Below, piece after piece: positions 35,074-43,929 of a stretch of 64,000 bases of DNA. A program made the translations under genes and the position numbers. The notes below the pieces were generated by a model that had not been told where the DNA came from, did not search any database, and saw only the letters and a list, made by a program, of their open reading frames with translations. Position 1 is the stretch's first letter. The number at the start of each line of letters is the position of its first letter. This DNA comes from Candidatus Halobeggiatoa sp. HSG11 (lineage in GTDB: Bacteria; Pseudomonadota; Gammaproteobacteria; Beggiatoales; Beggiatoaceae): contig JAUCGL010000006.1 in assembly GCA_030378105.1 (NCBI GenBank), positions 1-64,000 on the forward strand. Reading direction: 5' to 3'.

Positions 35074-36108
35074 TTATTCAATATTCAGATAAGATTTTAT
35101 TCTTTCTAATCCGAATTCTTTCCAATTTTCATTATATTCTAATTTTGCCTTACAGAGAATTTGTAATGCTACTGGCCAACATCGACTTTCCTTCAATATC
35201 CATTCCAATTCTTCTTTAGAAAGAGGAACATTATTTAAAAGTTCTTTAGCTTCATTGTCCGTAAAAGTATCTAATTTTATTTCATTAAATATATTATCTG
35301 CTGGAGAAACTTTACCAATATCTTTAGTCCATCGATTCAAATCGATAAGTGGTAGACTAGAAGTTATACAAAATCCTAAGTTGGAATTGTTGTCACCAAG
35401 ATAACGTATGTACTGCCAAAATCTTCTATCTAATTCAGATATTTCTAAGCCTGATTTAATATTATCCATTAAAATTATTGTTGGCTCATTCAAATTATAG
35501 CTCAATATTCCAGTTAAATCATTCAAATCTTTGGTATCATTTGGCAAATTTAATTCCATAAGTACATGGCGTAAAAAACCTTCTAAACTTTGTACAGCTA
35601 TATTCTCAAAATCTACCAACACCCAATTATATTCCTGTTTTAACCAATTACAACGCTGTCCATCACGTAAATCACTGCAACTATGAATTGATTTCAAATA
35701 ATTCAATAACGATGTCTTGCCACTGCCTTCTGGTCCAATTATCGCAACATGTTCTAAAGGAAGCTGTTGCCAATTATTAAAAATCCTTTCCAAAACATCT
35801 TCTCGCCCAAAAAATTGTTTTGGATGCGTTATCGATCCAGTTATAGGAACAATTTTCTGTTGGAATTCAGGTAGCTGTTCAATTCCTGCTGCTTTAAAAA
35901 ACTCTTTACTCTCCTGCTCTGTCAAACGTAGTATCTTTACACATTTTCGTACTTTATCATGACTTTGAAAACCAGGTATAGTACCATTTTTCCAATTACC
36001 AATTGTTGCCCTTGTAACATCTATTTCACAAGCTAAAGCAGCATTAGGAATACGAATACGTCCCATATATTTAAATAATAAATCTTTAAAGTCATTATTA
36101 TTGTGCAT
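35074..36108 (-). CDS. Cassette protein A1: HTH DNA-binding small P-loop ATPase
   Basis: 344 aa. An N-terminal XRE-like helix-turn-helix (about 8-75; ACEIDVTRATIGNWKNG, then a LRLTEQESKEFFKAAGI tail) is fused to an ATPase with HPKQFFGRED, Walker A GPEGSGKTS (125-133) and Walker B IILMDN (D215). A C-terminal lid (WPVALQILCK) follows. HTH heads of this type are common on STAND ATPases in filamentous bacteria. It is first in the operon, so it may sense, regulate the operon's own promoter, or both. The domain after residue 88 is a close paralogue of A2. RBS is weak (TAGGTAAAAAAT). Confidence 0.83.
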   Translation of the reverse strand: MHNNNDFKDLLFKYMGRIRIPNAALACEIDVTRATIGNWKNGTIPGFQSHDKVRKCVKILRLTEQESKEFFKAAGIEQLPEFQQKIVPITGSITHPKQFFGREDVLERIFNNWQQLPLEHVAIIGPEGSGKTSLLNYLKSIHSCSDLRDGQRCNWLKQEYNWVLVDFENIAVQSLEGFLRHVLMELNLPNDTKDLNDLTGILSYNLNEPTIILMDNIKSGLEISELDRRFWQYIRYLGDNNSNLGFCITSSLPLIDLNRWTKDIGKVSPADNIFNEIKLDTFTDNEAKELLNNVPLSKEELEWILKESRCWPVALQILCKAKLEYNENWKEFGLERIKSYLNIE

Positions 36109-36585
36109 ATTTTTTACCTATTCAAATTGATTTGACAGATTGTCAAGCGATAATAAGGGTGTTATACATATTGTATATTTACAGTTAAGAATATAGGAAT
36201 TATTAATGGATTTTAATATAAATATCAAGCATTCAATTGGAATAAACTATAAACATATTTTTATACTTCAGTTTCCAATGAATAAATAGACGTCTTTCTT
36301 AAAGAGGTGTGTTTTGATTGAAAATATTAATCAATTATGTTACAAATTTTCGTTGTGTTAAAGCAATTTATTGAGGTAAATATACAGATTCTGGTTTATA
36401 CTTTTTCAGATAAATAATTTCACTTAAAACCTACGAGGTTTCCAAAATCTCGCAGGTTTCACACGAATGTATTTTTATGAATGTCTATAACATGGATAAT
36501 AAGTTGCTACTCTTGTTAACTTGAGATGTTGCTCTATGTTAAGGAAAGATGTTTAATATCTTCTAACTCTAAAAAAGTAGTATTA
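36109..36585. other. Gene-free region upstream of the ATPase operon
   Basis: Holds the promoter region of the operon. It also has the second 88-bp repeat (36402-36490) and a solitary AAGGAAAGATGT end like that of the 11395 element (about 36541-36552). No gene seen. No operator for the HTH-ATPase could be recognised. Confidence 0.6.
36402..36490. repeat. 88-bp repeat, copy 2
   Basis: Nearly identical to 21261-21348, including the TTTTTCAGATAAATAATTTC flank and the CCTACGAGGTTTCCAAAATCTCGCAGG hairpin (one pair altered). It lies between the ATPase operon and sbcB. Confidence 0.85.
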
Positions 36586-38010
36586 TTAAGCTAAGGAATA
36601 TTTATCTTTTAAATATTTTTCTAATTCATCCAACAATTCGATTTGTTGCTCATCTAAATTTGCTCCTGCAATCAATTTATCAATTTGAGCCAGTGCATTT
36701 TTTGGAGTAGTACGTTTATCATTTTTATAATCCCGTAATCCATTGTTGATATTTTTTGGATTAACTCGTTGCATATATTCAGCAAAATCTCTAGTCAACA
36801 TAACTGGCAAGTTATCTGAATAATTACGACATAACAAACGACTAGCTTGTTTACGCATATCAATACCTTCAAATTGTCCAACAATATTGATTTTTCCTTC
36901 TATATCGGCTTTATGAAATTGACGACATAATTCTTGATCTTGAGTTGGTAAAAAACCATTTTGATATAACGCTGCATCACAGTCTAAATCTGGAACTTCT
37001 GAGTATTTAAATTCACGATGGTATTGAATTATTTTATTGAATAACGTGCTATGTGATTGTAACCAAGCTTGATTTTTCTCAACAACAGCTTGTCTTTTAG
37101 CAGTTAAAAAATTATAATGATCGATAAATGGTAGAACAATTCCCGGTTCACCACATTTTTTCCGAATAATATAACTTTTAGTAGCAATATTTTTTGGATT
37201 AATATTTTGTAATTCAGTTTGGTCCAAACGTAACCATAAAGTTTGATTTTTATAAGGTATTGAGTTACCAATTAATAAAACTGGTACTTGATATTTATTT
37301 TCAACTCCAAAATCTTTATTAATCATTAAACCAATTTTATTACTACAAGCAATACTATGAAAAGATATAGGAATTTTTTCTATTCGCCTAGTATCTTCGG
37401 GTTTATCAAAATAACCCTCTAAATAATCCCACATTTTGGTTTCTTTACGCAATTTGCGAGCTAATTCGAGAGTTGCTTCCACATCAACCATAGCATTATG
37501 AGCTTGACCAGAAGCTAGTTCATTAAGTTCATTAATTTTCTCTAACTTCATAGTTAGCTTACCATCAATTTTTGGCCATTTAAGCATTTCTGGTTTATAC
37601 AAATAATACATTATGGTCATAGGTAATAAATCACTACGACGGCAACCGTTTTTATATTGATGAGTATAGGGTGGCAATAAATTACGATGGAAACAAAATC
37701 GCAAAAATTCATCATCAAATGTCAGATTGTTATAACCTATACTTGTCGTACCGGGCTGATTCATTAGGCTATGAATTTTTATCATTGCTTCAAACTCGCA
37801 TAAACCTTGCATGGAATCAGTGATGGAAATTCGGTGAGTGATTGTTGCTTGCGGAGTTGGAATAACGTCTGGACGTAATTTTATAATTATGTTGTGGCGT
37901 TCAATTTCATTAAATACAGTGTCAGTACGAATGGCAGCAAATTGTAAAACCTGATCAAATGCCTTATTTAAACCGGTGGTCTCTAAATCGTAAAAAAGAT
38001 AACTGCTCAT
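36586..38010 (-). CDS. sbcB: Exodeoxyribonuclease I
   Basis: 474-aa 3'-5' single-strand DNA exonuclease of the DEDD family, used in mismatch repair and recombination. ExoI motif (YDLETTGL, residues 7-14) with the first Asp/Glu, ExoII around GYNNLTFDDEF (about 108-118) and ExoIII HNAMVDVEATLELA (about 181-194). The C-terminal SH3-like and helical domains typical of ExoI follow, with length as usual. It stands alone on its strand, with the ATPase operon downstream and an AT-rich spacer upstream. Core gene. Confidence 0.95.
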   Translation of the reverse strand: MSSYLFYDLETTGLNKAFDQVLQFAAIRTDTVFNEIERHNIIIKLRPDVIPTPQATITHRISITDSMQGLCEFEAMIKIHSLMNQPGTTSIGYNNLTFDDEFLRFCFHRNLLPPYTHQYKNGCRRSDLLPMTIMYYLYKPEMLKWPKIDGKLTMKLEKINELNELASGQAHNAMVDVEATLELARKLRKETKMWDYLEGYFDKPEDTRRIEKIPISFHSIACSNKIGLMINKDFGVENKYQVPVLLIGNSIPYKNQTLWLRLDQTELQNINPKNIATKSYIIRKKCGEPGIVLPFIDHYNFLTAKRQAVVEKNQAWLQSHSTLFNKIIQYHREFKYSEVPDLDCDAALYQNGFLPTQDQELCRQFHKADIEGKINIVGQFEGIDMRKQASRLLCRNYSDNLPVMLTRDFAEYMQRVNPKNINNGLRDYKNDKRTTPKNALAQIDKLIAGANLDEQQIELLDELEKYLKDKYSLA

Positions 38011-38337
38011 AGTTTAACTTGATTTTTTATGTTAACTTATTATAATCTGTATTACATATTTTCAGTTCTGAATATTATGTAGTACCTGAATTGTTAAAAT
38101 AGCCTAATTATAAATTTATATAAATTACAGTATATATTTGATAGATTTCTATGTGTAATAGCAGTTCATATATTTTCATGTTATTTTAGGTTTTAAAACT
38201 TAACTATATTAACAAATAAATCTTTGGATTTTAATATATTTAATATGTTTTGTACAATTATATAACTTAATCCATAGAATTTACACTTAATGTTAATAAA
38301 TTTTTCAATCATATTTTCCCAAATAGGATAAAATTAA
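38011..38337. other. AT-rich divergent promoter region
   Basis: Between sbcB (minus) and a secreted-protein gene (plus). Very AT-rich; no repeat or coding feature recognised. GGATAAAATTAA just before the plus-strand ATG is its likely ribosome-binding site. Confidence 0.5.
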
Positions 38338-39618
38338 ATGCGTTATACTCCTCTTATATGTGGATTATTACTTATCTCATCGCCTGCAATAATGGCCGAA
38401 GATGTCGGTGATACCCCAGCAGATGCTAAAAATGTAGGTACTAGAGCTAAGGTAAAGGAAACTTTGGTTTCACCACAAGATATTGATTTTTACTCTTTTA
38501 AAATTCGAGAGTCAAGAGAACCACAAGTTGATAATAGCGGTAATATGACTGTAGCTTTTAGTCAAAAATCTCCTCCGGGAATGAATCCTAATTCCGGTTG
38601 GAAGTTGGAACTATTTTCTGAAACAGATTTTACTAATGTTTTGTACACAGCTATTTTACCTGAAACCAGTTTAGAGATTGAATTTCAACAAGGATTGTCA
38701 ACAGGCAACTATTATTACAAAGTATCCTCATTGGATGGTGCTGTTTATCCAACATCAGAATATAGTCTAATCAGTTCTTGGAAAACAGATGAACATTATG
38801 AAAAATCACCTAATGACACTCCAGATGATGCCACATTTCTTAGGGCTAATGAAACTTATATGGGTAATTTGTCATCTGCAATTGATGTTGACTATTTCCA
38901 TTTTAATTTAGAAACTGCCGATACAGTGACTATAACATTAAATCAAGATGTGCCGGGAATTCATTCTAATGCTGGTTGGCAATTTGGTTTATTAAGTCAA
39001 GGTTTAGTTGTCGATATGCCTTCGACTAGTCAAGCAAGTAATCCATTACAAGTTGAATTAGGAGCTGGAATCCATTATCTATTTGTTAAATCTATGCCAA
39101 CAGATAATTTACAAGCCATACCAGTTGGAAGAACCTATAAAATAAAAGTGGCTGCTCAAAATGCTACACCGCCACAGTCGAGTGATGCATGTCCTTTTAT
39201 CTTTATCTATGCCCAAAATCCAGCAACTCAACATTGGGCAACTTTTCCAACCCCTTGCGATGTGCCAGTTGGTTGGACAACTCAAACAGAAATACCCAAT
39301 TCAGCTAAAGTTTGTCCATCTAGTAACTCTAGTTATAAATGGCCTTCTGAAAGAGATGGTGTTAAAAGTCCGGGTAAATTAGTAGTTCCTTATTTAGAAT
39401 TTGAAGATTTAGATGGTGGGGAATATATGTTTCGAGTTGAGTTAAATCAAGAAGGAGAAATAACTCCAACAACAACTGCGGCAGATTTTCGGTTTAATGT
39501 TGGAGCTATTAAGTTAGTTCGTACAATTAAAAAACCTGATGTAATAATACCAGATAATGCTGCTGAATTAGTAGAAAATTTATCAGGTAATGTAGATATA
39601 TCGGTTGCTGCACAGTAA
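38338..39618 (+). CDS. Secreted protein with two PPC-like beta domains
   Basis: 426 aa. Signal peptide (about 1-20, ending MA). Two consecutive domains resembling bacterial pre-peptidase C-terminal (PPC) beta-sandwiches: residues about 24-155 (GDTPADAKNVG, DIDFYSFKI) and about 158-280 (NDTPDDATFL, DVDYFHFNL). A further beta domain with three or four cysteines (DACPFIFIY, TPCDVP, KVCPSSN) and a C-terminal region (to residue 426) follow. PPC domains usually accompany secreted peptidases or surface proteins and bind other proteins or glycans. No catalytic domain is present here. Function unknown. Confidence 0.72.
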   Translation: MRYTPLICGLLLISSPAIMAEDVGDTPADAKNVGTRAKVKETLVSPQDIDFYSFKIRESREPQVDNSGNMTVAFSQKSPPGMNPNSGWKLELFSETDFTNVLYTAILPETSLEIEFQQGLSTGNYYYKVSSLDGAVYPTSEYSLISSWKTDEHYEKSPNDTPDDATFLRANETYMGNLSSAIDVDYFHFNLETADTVTITLNQDVPGIHSNAGWQFGLLSQGLVVDMPSTSQASNPLQVELGAGIHYLFVKSMPTDNLQAIPVGRTYKIKVAAQNATPPQSSDACPFIFIYAQNPATQHWATFPTPCDVPVGWTTQTEIPNSAKVCPSSNSSYKWPSERDGVKSPGKLVVPYLEFEDLDGGEYMFRVELNQEGEITPTTTAADFRFNVGAIKLVRTIKKPDVIIPDNAAELVENLSGNVDISVAAQ

Positions 39619-39629
39619 ATTTACTGATT

Positions 39630-39680
39630 TTATAATGGGTTTTATTGATGTAAATTCAGTACCAATAAAATCCGTTATAA
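39630..39680. terminator. Hairpin between convergent genes, possible bidirectional terminator
   Basis: The 18-bp arms TTATAATGGGTTTTATTG and CAATAAAATCCGTTATAA pair with two or three mismatches around a ~15-bp loop. It lies exactly between the stop of the PPC-like gene and the end of the acyltransferase gene. Confidence 0.55.
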
Positions 39681-39690
39681 TTAAACATAT

Positions 39691-40332
39691 TCATTCCCAA
39701 GATGAAAAATTTCCTTCATTTGCCAGTTTATTCATTGCCAAATCTAACTTCTGCATGTAATGTTTTTTATCCGCTTCCCATCGAAGAGGTTCACCAACAA
39801 ATACATCACAAAAAAATGGTACTAAAATTGTTTCGCCTTTAGGAAGGGATTTACCTAAACCATGTAAAAAAATAGGTGTTATTGGTACATCAGCACTGTT
39901 TTTAGCTAAACGAGCAATACCATTCTTAAAATGATTCATCTGTTCTGGCTGTCCTCTAGTTCCTTCCGGAAATAAAATCAATATTTTTCCTTGTGACAAT
40001 GCAGTATAAGCATCTGCAAATGGGTCAGAATGAGCTTGCACTTTTCTGGCTAAAGGAACAATGCCAATTATACTTAAAGCAAACCAAGCTAATAAACGAT
40101 TACTTAAAAAATAATCTGCCGCTGCAACAGGATGAATTTGTGGCAATTGTTTAAGTTGAAAAAGACTCATTAAAACTAAAGTATCAAGATGGCTATTATG
40201 ATTAGCAACCAATATTGCCGGTCCATTCTTAGGTAAAAGTTCAATATGACGAATATTAAGACCGATTATAATTAAGGTCAAAGGGCGTACGATTAATCCA
40301 AAAAATAGCCAACGTAAAATGCGATTAAACAT
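39691..40332 (-). CDS. 1-acyl-sn-glycerol-3-phosphate acyltransferase-type protein
   Basis: 213-aa PlsC-family acyltransferase with one N-terminal membrane segment (about 8-25). The catalytic HX4D is in ANHNSHLD (about residues 43-49), followed by the FPEGTRG phosphate-binding motif (about 121-127). PlsC enzymes transfer a second acyl chain onto lysophosphatidate at the inner membrane. Divergent members act on other acceptors, so the exact substrate is not certain. Single gene, convergent with the PPC-like gene. Confidence 0.85.
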   Translation of the reverse strand: MFNRILRWLFFGLIVRPLTLIIIGLNIRHIELLPKNGPAILVANHNSHLDTLVLMSLFQLKQLPQIHPVAAADYFLSNRLLAWFALSIIGIVPLARKVQAHSDPFADAYTALSQGKILILFPEGTRGQPEQMNHFKNGIARLAKNSADVPITPIFLHGLGKSLPKGETILVPFFCDVFVGEPLRWEADKKHYMQKLDLAMNKLANEGNFSSWE

Positions 40333-40772
40333 ATGAATAACTAATTGGTTTCAGTTTTTAATTATGGGTATAACAATCCTAATAATTTATGAAATAAAAT
40401 TCTGTTAATCCTGTTCAAAAATAGCCTATATAGCAATTCTTAATTATGAATGCTTAATTCTTAATTAAAATCTATAAAAATATCAGATTCTTACTTAATA
40501 TAACTGTGGTCTATTTAATTGGGAAATGCTATAATACATCTTGTTCCCCCCAGCTTTTAAAGTAGTGGGAATTGAATTAATTTGTTAAAATCAGGATTTG
40601 CAGGATTAAAAAACTAGGACTTAACGCTTTGACAAAAGTTAAAAAGTATGAATTCAATATGGTAAGTAGATCGGATAAACGACAGCGTTATCCAACAACT
40701 ATTGAATGTCGGGTTACGTTATTTCACTATGTTAAATAATCTAACCCGACCTACATTTAGTTATTAAATTAA
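40333..40772. repeat. Repeat-filled intergenic region
   Basis: It holds a complete 105-bp TATAGCA...TGCTATA element (40429-40533), fragments of the CCTGTTAATCC / CAGGATTTGCAGGATT family on both sides, and a TGTCGGGTTA...TAACCCGACCTACA inverted repeat (40707-40755). No gene. Confidence 0.65.
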
Positions 40773-41267
40773 CTATACCACTGTTACATTTTCAATTATT
40801 ACATCAGTAACTGGTACATCCTGATGAGGAGCAACATTAGTTGTTGATACCTTTTTAATTTTATCAACTACATCCATACCTTCTACAACCTCACCAAATA
40901 CACAATATCCCCAACCCTGTGGTGTTTTCGTAGTGTGATTTAAAAAAATGTTGTCACTAGTATTAATAAAAAATTGAGAGGAAGCAGAATGTGGGTCTGG
41001 AGTACGAGCCATTGCAATAGAACCATTAGTATTGCTCAAACCATTATCGGCTTCATTTTCAACCGGAGGGCTAGTTTCCTTTTCCTGCATTCCTGGCTCC
41101 ATACCACCGCCTTGAATCATAAAATTTTCAATGACTCTATGAAATATAGTGCCATTGTAAAATCCAGCATTAACATAGTCCAAGAAATTATCGACAGTTT
41201 TTGGAGCTTTATCAGAATTTAATTGTATTAAAATATCACCATGATTGGTTTGCATTTTAACTTGCAT
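40773..41267 (-). CDS. Cytoplasmic cyclophilin-type peptidyl-prolyl isomerase
   Basis: 164-aa cyclophilin, PpiB type, with no signal peptide. The catalytic signature [13 protein letters not shown] (Phe-His-Arg, about 40-52), SQFFIN (about 96-101) and [14 protein letters not shown] are present. It speeds cis-trans isomerisation of prolyl bonds. Start chosen by a clear AAGGAATCTCT ribosome-binding site. It precedes a second, exported cyclophilin on the same strand, 53 bp away; the pair probably arose by duplication and serves two compartments. Confidence 0.95.
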   Translation of the reverse strand: MQVKMQTNHGDILIQLNSDKAPKTVDNFLDYVNAGFYNGTIFHRVIENFMIQGGGMEPGMQEKETSPPVENEADNGLSNTNGSIAMARTPDPHSASSQFFINTSDNIFLNHTTKTPQGWGYCVFGEVVEGMDVVDKIKKVSTTNVAPHQDVPVTDVIIENVTVV

Positions 41268-41320
41268 AGAGATTCCTTATTGAGATTGAATAAGATTGTT
41301 ACACTGAAAAGAAGTTTTAT

Positions 41321-42406
41321 TTAATATGGAAATGGGTCTGGTATATCCGGTTGAGATGGAGTATCAGGAGCTAATATAGATGCCGTTTTAGGACTTTCTG
41401 GAACTTTTTCTTGGGCAATGGGTAATATTTTATCAATAGGTATTTTTTCGGCTGTTAATTCTAGCATGGGAAAATGTGCATCAAAAATTGCTAATTTTAT
41501 CTTAGGAGGTGGAGAAACATCAGGTTCAATTACGTCTATTGTTGAAAGTTCAGCAATATCTTCCATTCCTACCTTAGGAGGAGGTAGAGAAATATCAGGC
41601 TCAATTACGTCTATTGTTGAAAGTTCAACAATATTTTCATCAACACTATCTTCACTGTCAGCAATATCCTCTGTATCAATTTCTTTGGTATCTAAAATAT
41701 CTATTATATCAACATTTTCAACTATTTCTTCTTCATCACCCTCATCAATAGTCTCCTCAATTTTTTCATCTAAACCTTCTTCAGATGGAATTTCAGAGAC
41801 TGAAGAAATCTCGGTATCTACCGGTGATTCTATTGCACTATTAACGTCTTTAACAACAACCACCTCAATAATAACCGGAGTCTGTGGAACATTTTTCCTT
41901 AATTGTCCTTTAGCACCAGTTTTAAGAGATTGAATTTTTTCGACTACATCAATACCTTCAATAACTTTTCCAAATACTGTATATCCCATTTCCTCCATTA
42001 TATCATTATAGTTAAGGGAAGCATTATCTTTAACATTGATAAAAAATTGAGAAGTAGCTGAATCTGGATCACGGTAACTACGTGCCATTGCAATAGTTCC
42101 ATATGAATTCTCTAAACCATTATCACTTTCATTAATAATTGGCTCATAGGTTGGTTTCTTTTTCTTATAATTTTTAGTATATCCACCACCTTGGATAATA
42201 TATTTTTTAATCACTCGATGAAAAATAGTGTCATCATAAAAATTATTATTGGCATATTTAAGAAAATTTTCCACTGTCTTAGGAGCCTTACTTGGATTTA
42301 ATTCTAAAACTATTAAACCAAAGTTAGTGTGCAAATTAACCCTAGGAGATTCATCAGCATAAGCTGAAATGGTCAATAGAAAAAAGATAGCAAAATACTT
42401 CTTCAT
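41321..42406 (-). CDS. Exported cyclophilin with a long acidic C-terminal extension
   Basis: 361 aa. Signal peptide (about 1-17, ending AYA) and a cyclophilin domain (about 20-190; FHRVIKKYIIQGG, SQFFINVKD, YTVFGKVIEGIDVV) are followed by a ~165-residue acidic extension. The extension is rich in Glu, Asp, Ile and Pro and contains two imperfect copies of an ELSTIDVIEPD(I/V)S(L)PPPK unit. The isomerase domain suggests a periplasmic folding helper; the acidic tail is not typical of PpiA and may bind partners or metal ions. Tandem with the cytoplasmic-type cyclophilin. Confidence 0.88.
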   Translation of the reverse strand: MKKYFAIFFLLTISAYADESPRVNLHTNFGLIVLELNPSKAPKTVENFLKYANNNFYDDTIFHRVIKKYIIQGGGYTKNYKKKKPTYEPIINESDNGLENSYGTIAMARSYRDPDSATSQFFINVKDNASLNYNDIMEEMGYTVFGKVIEGIDVVEKIQSLKTGAKGQLRKNVPQTPVIIEVVVVKDVNSAIESPVDTEISSVSEIPSEEGLDEKIEETIDEGDEEEIVENVDIIDILDTKEIDTEDIADSEDSVDENIVELSTIDVIEPDISLPPPKVGMEDIAELSTIDVIEPDVSPPPKIKLAIFDAHFPMLELTAEKIPIDKILPIAQEKVPESPKTASILAPDTPSQPDIPDPFPY

Positions 42407-42457
42407 AATTATTTTAAGAATACTAGAGATATTATATTAAATTGTTTCAGAATAAAT

Positions 42458-43228
42458 TTATGGAATTTTATAATTATCCTGCTTCACTAGATCGGTACCA
42501 CATTGCAACTCTTCTATCCATCTTAAAAAACGTTCTACCATTGGTTTTCCTTTAAAACAACGACCATGATGTGGTACTATCCATTCTATGTCTAGCTCTC
42601 GTACCATATTAACCCAGTAACGACAAACTTTATTACATGACATATAACGCCGATGAAAACTTTCTATATTGGAAAGATGAGCATCAAAATCTTCAACTGG
42701 TTTATTTATGTTTTCGGAATAACGTAAAAACAGAGATGCTCCCATATCTCCAGAAAATAAAATCTTACTTACTGGATCGTAAAACTGAAAATTGCCATCA
42801 GAATGCAGAAAATGTGCAGGTATTGCTATAAGTTCAGAATTACCTAATTGAATTTTTGTTCCTCCATCAGGAATACCAATAATTCGCCCATGAAAATTAT
42901 GATCTATATAATCTGTAACAAATCGTTCCCAAAGAATTGAAACAACAATAGTACAATTACTATCATTCAACCATTCTCTTAATGAGGATAAGATATCTGG
43001 GTATTGGTGCGAGCTAATAACATAGTCTAGAGTTTTACCGTGCATATATTCACTAGATGACATCAGTAAATCTTTATAAATAAGTTCGCCACCGGGATCA
43101 ATTAAGGCACAATGATCACCATCAATTACTAAAAATTGACTAGACTGAACTCCTCCACCTCCATTTAAGGTTAAATCGCAAAAACCAATACATAGATGTT
43201 TACCATCATTATACAGTTCAGATGCCAT
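42458..43228 (-). CDS. Metallo-beta-lactamase-fold di-iron protein, ODP-like
   Basis: 256 aa from the ATG with a close GGAG site; the longer ATG frame adds nine residues without one. Metallo-beta-lactamase fold of the flavodiiron/ODP branch. SSHQYPD (H-x3-D instead of H-x-E-x-D), AHFLHSDGNF, LFSGDMGASLF and a late VPHHGRCFKG segment supply the expected metal ligands. The flavodoxin domain of flavodiiron reductases is absent. ODP proteins bind O2 at a di-iron site and act as sensors, often with chemotaxis or signalling proteins. That role here is inference. It is alone between the cyclophilins and rpmE. Confidence 0.75.
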   Translation of the reverse strand: MASELYNDGKHLCIGFCDLTLNGGGGVQSSQFLVIDGDHCALIDPGGELIYKDLLMSSSEYMHGKTLDYVISSHQYPDILSSLREWLNDSNCTIVVSILWERFVTDYIDHNFHGRIIGIPDGGTKIQLGNSELIAIPAHFLHSDGNFQFYDPVSKILFSGDMGASLFLRYSENINKPVEDFDAHLSNIESFHRRYMSCNKVCRYWVNMVRELDIEWIVPHHGRCFKGKPMVERFLRWIEELQCGTDLVKQDNYKIP

Positions 43229-43276
43229 ATTATCTCCATTTTGATGTCTCGGCATTTATCCCGAAACATCAAAAAA

Positions 43277-43498
43277 TTATGCATTAACGCTTGACTTTCT
43301 CTCTCCATATTTGCGACGAAATTTATCCACTCTTCCTGCTGTATCAACAATTTTTTGTTGACCAGTATAAAAAGGATGACAAGCTGAACAAACTTCGATT
43401 TGTAAGTCTTTTTTCACAGTTGAACGAGTAGTAAAAATACTACCACAGCTACAAGTAACTGAAATTTCCTCGTATGCTGGGTGAATATTAGGTTTCAT
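43277..43498 (-). CDS. rpmE: 50S ribosomal protein L31
   Basis: 73-aa L31 of the zinc-binding (C+) type. Cysteines at 16, 18, 37 and 40 ([16 protein letters not shown]) form the zinc site; [11 protein letters not shown] at the start and [14 protein letters not shown] near the end are family signatures. The short Ser/Val tail is normal. Core gene. Confidence 0.97.
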   Translation of the reverse strand: MKPNIHPAYEEISVTCSCGSIFTTRSTVKKDLQIEVCSACHPFYTGQQKIVDTAGRVDKFRRKYGERKSSVNA

Positions 43499-43929
43499 AA
43501 GTTTAATCTCTATAAATATTGAAAAACTGTTTAAATAATTCCGGCAACAAATATTTTAGCTAAATAAAATTTAATCGTCAAGCCATTTTTCTTAACATTC
43601 AAAGGAAACTAATTAAAAATGTTTTTAAACATAGATTTAAATTGCTGATTATAATGGATTCTGTTGATAAATAAAATTAATTCGTATAAAATTATAAATG
43701 TAGGGTCGGTGAAGTATAGCGTTTGCGATCATTAACATTGACTAATTCTTTATCTTGATGGTCGGTTTCATTTCATTACACCGACCCTACAAGCTACAAG
43801 CTCGTTCCCAACGTCTCGTTGGGAATGCTTACCATACCGCTCTGCGGTATTCATTTTGGTTTAAATCGTGGCAGAGCCACTTAAATTAAGTGTTAAGGTA
43901 GAACCTTTACACCAGACTATTGCGTAATA
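43499..43929. repeat. Intergenic region with two repeat elements
   Basis: It contains a GTAGGGTCGGTG...CACCGACCCTAC inverted repeat (43699-43791). Immediately after it is a half copy (43801-43895) of the 1675 palindrome: left arm and loop present, right arm missing. The first ~180 bp are AT-rich upstream sequence of rpmE. Confidence 0.75.

Noticed and set aside
41418-41933. 171-codon Ser/Ile-rich plus-strand frame
   Set aside because: Antisense to the acidic tail of the exported cyclophilin; GAA/GAT codons read backward give TTC/ATC Ser-Ile-like strings.
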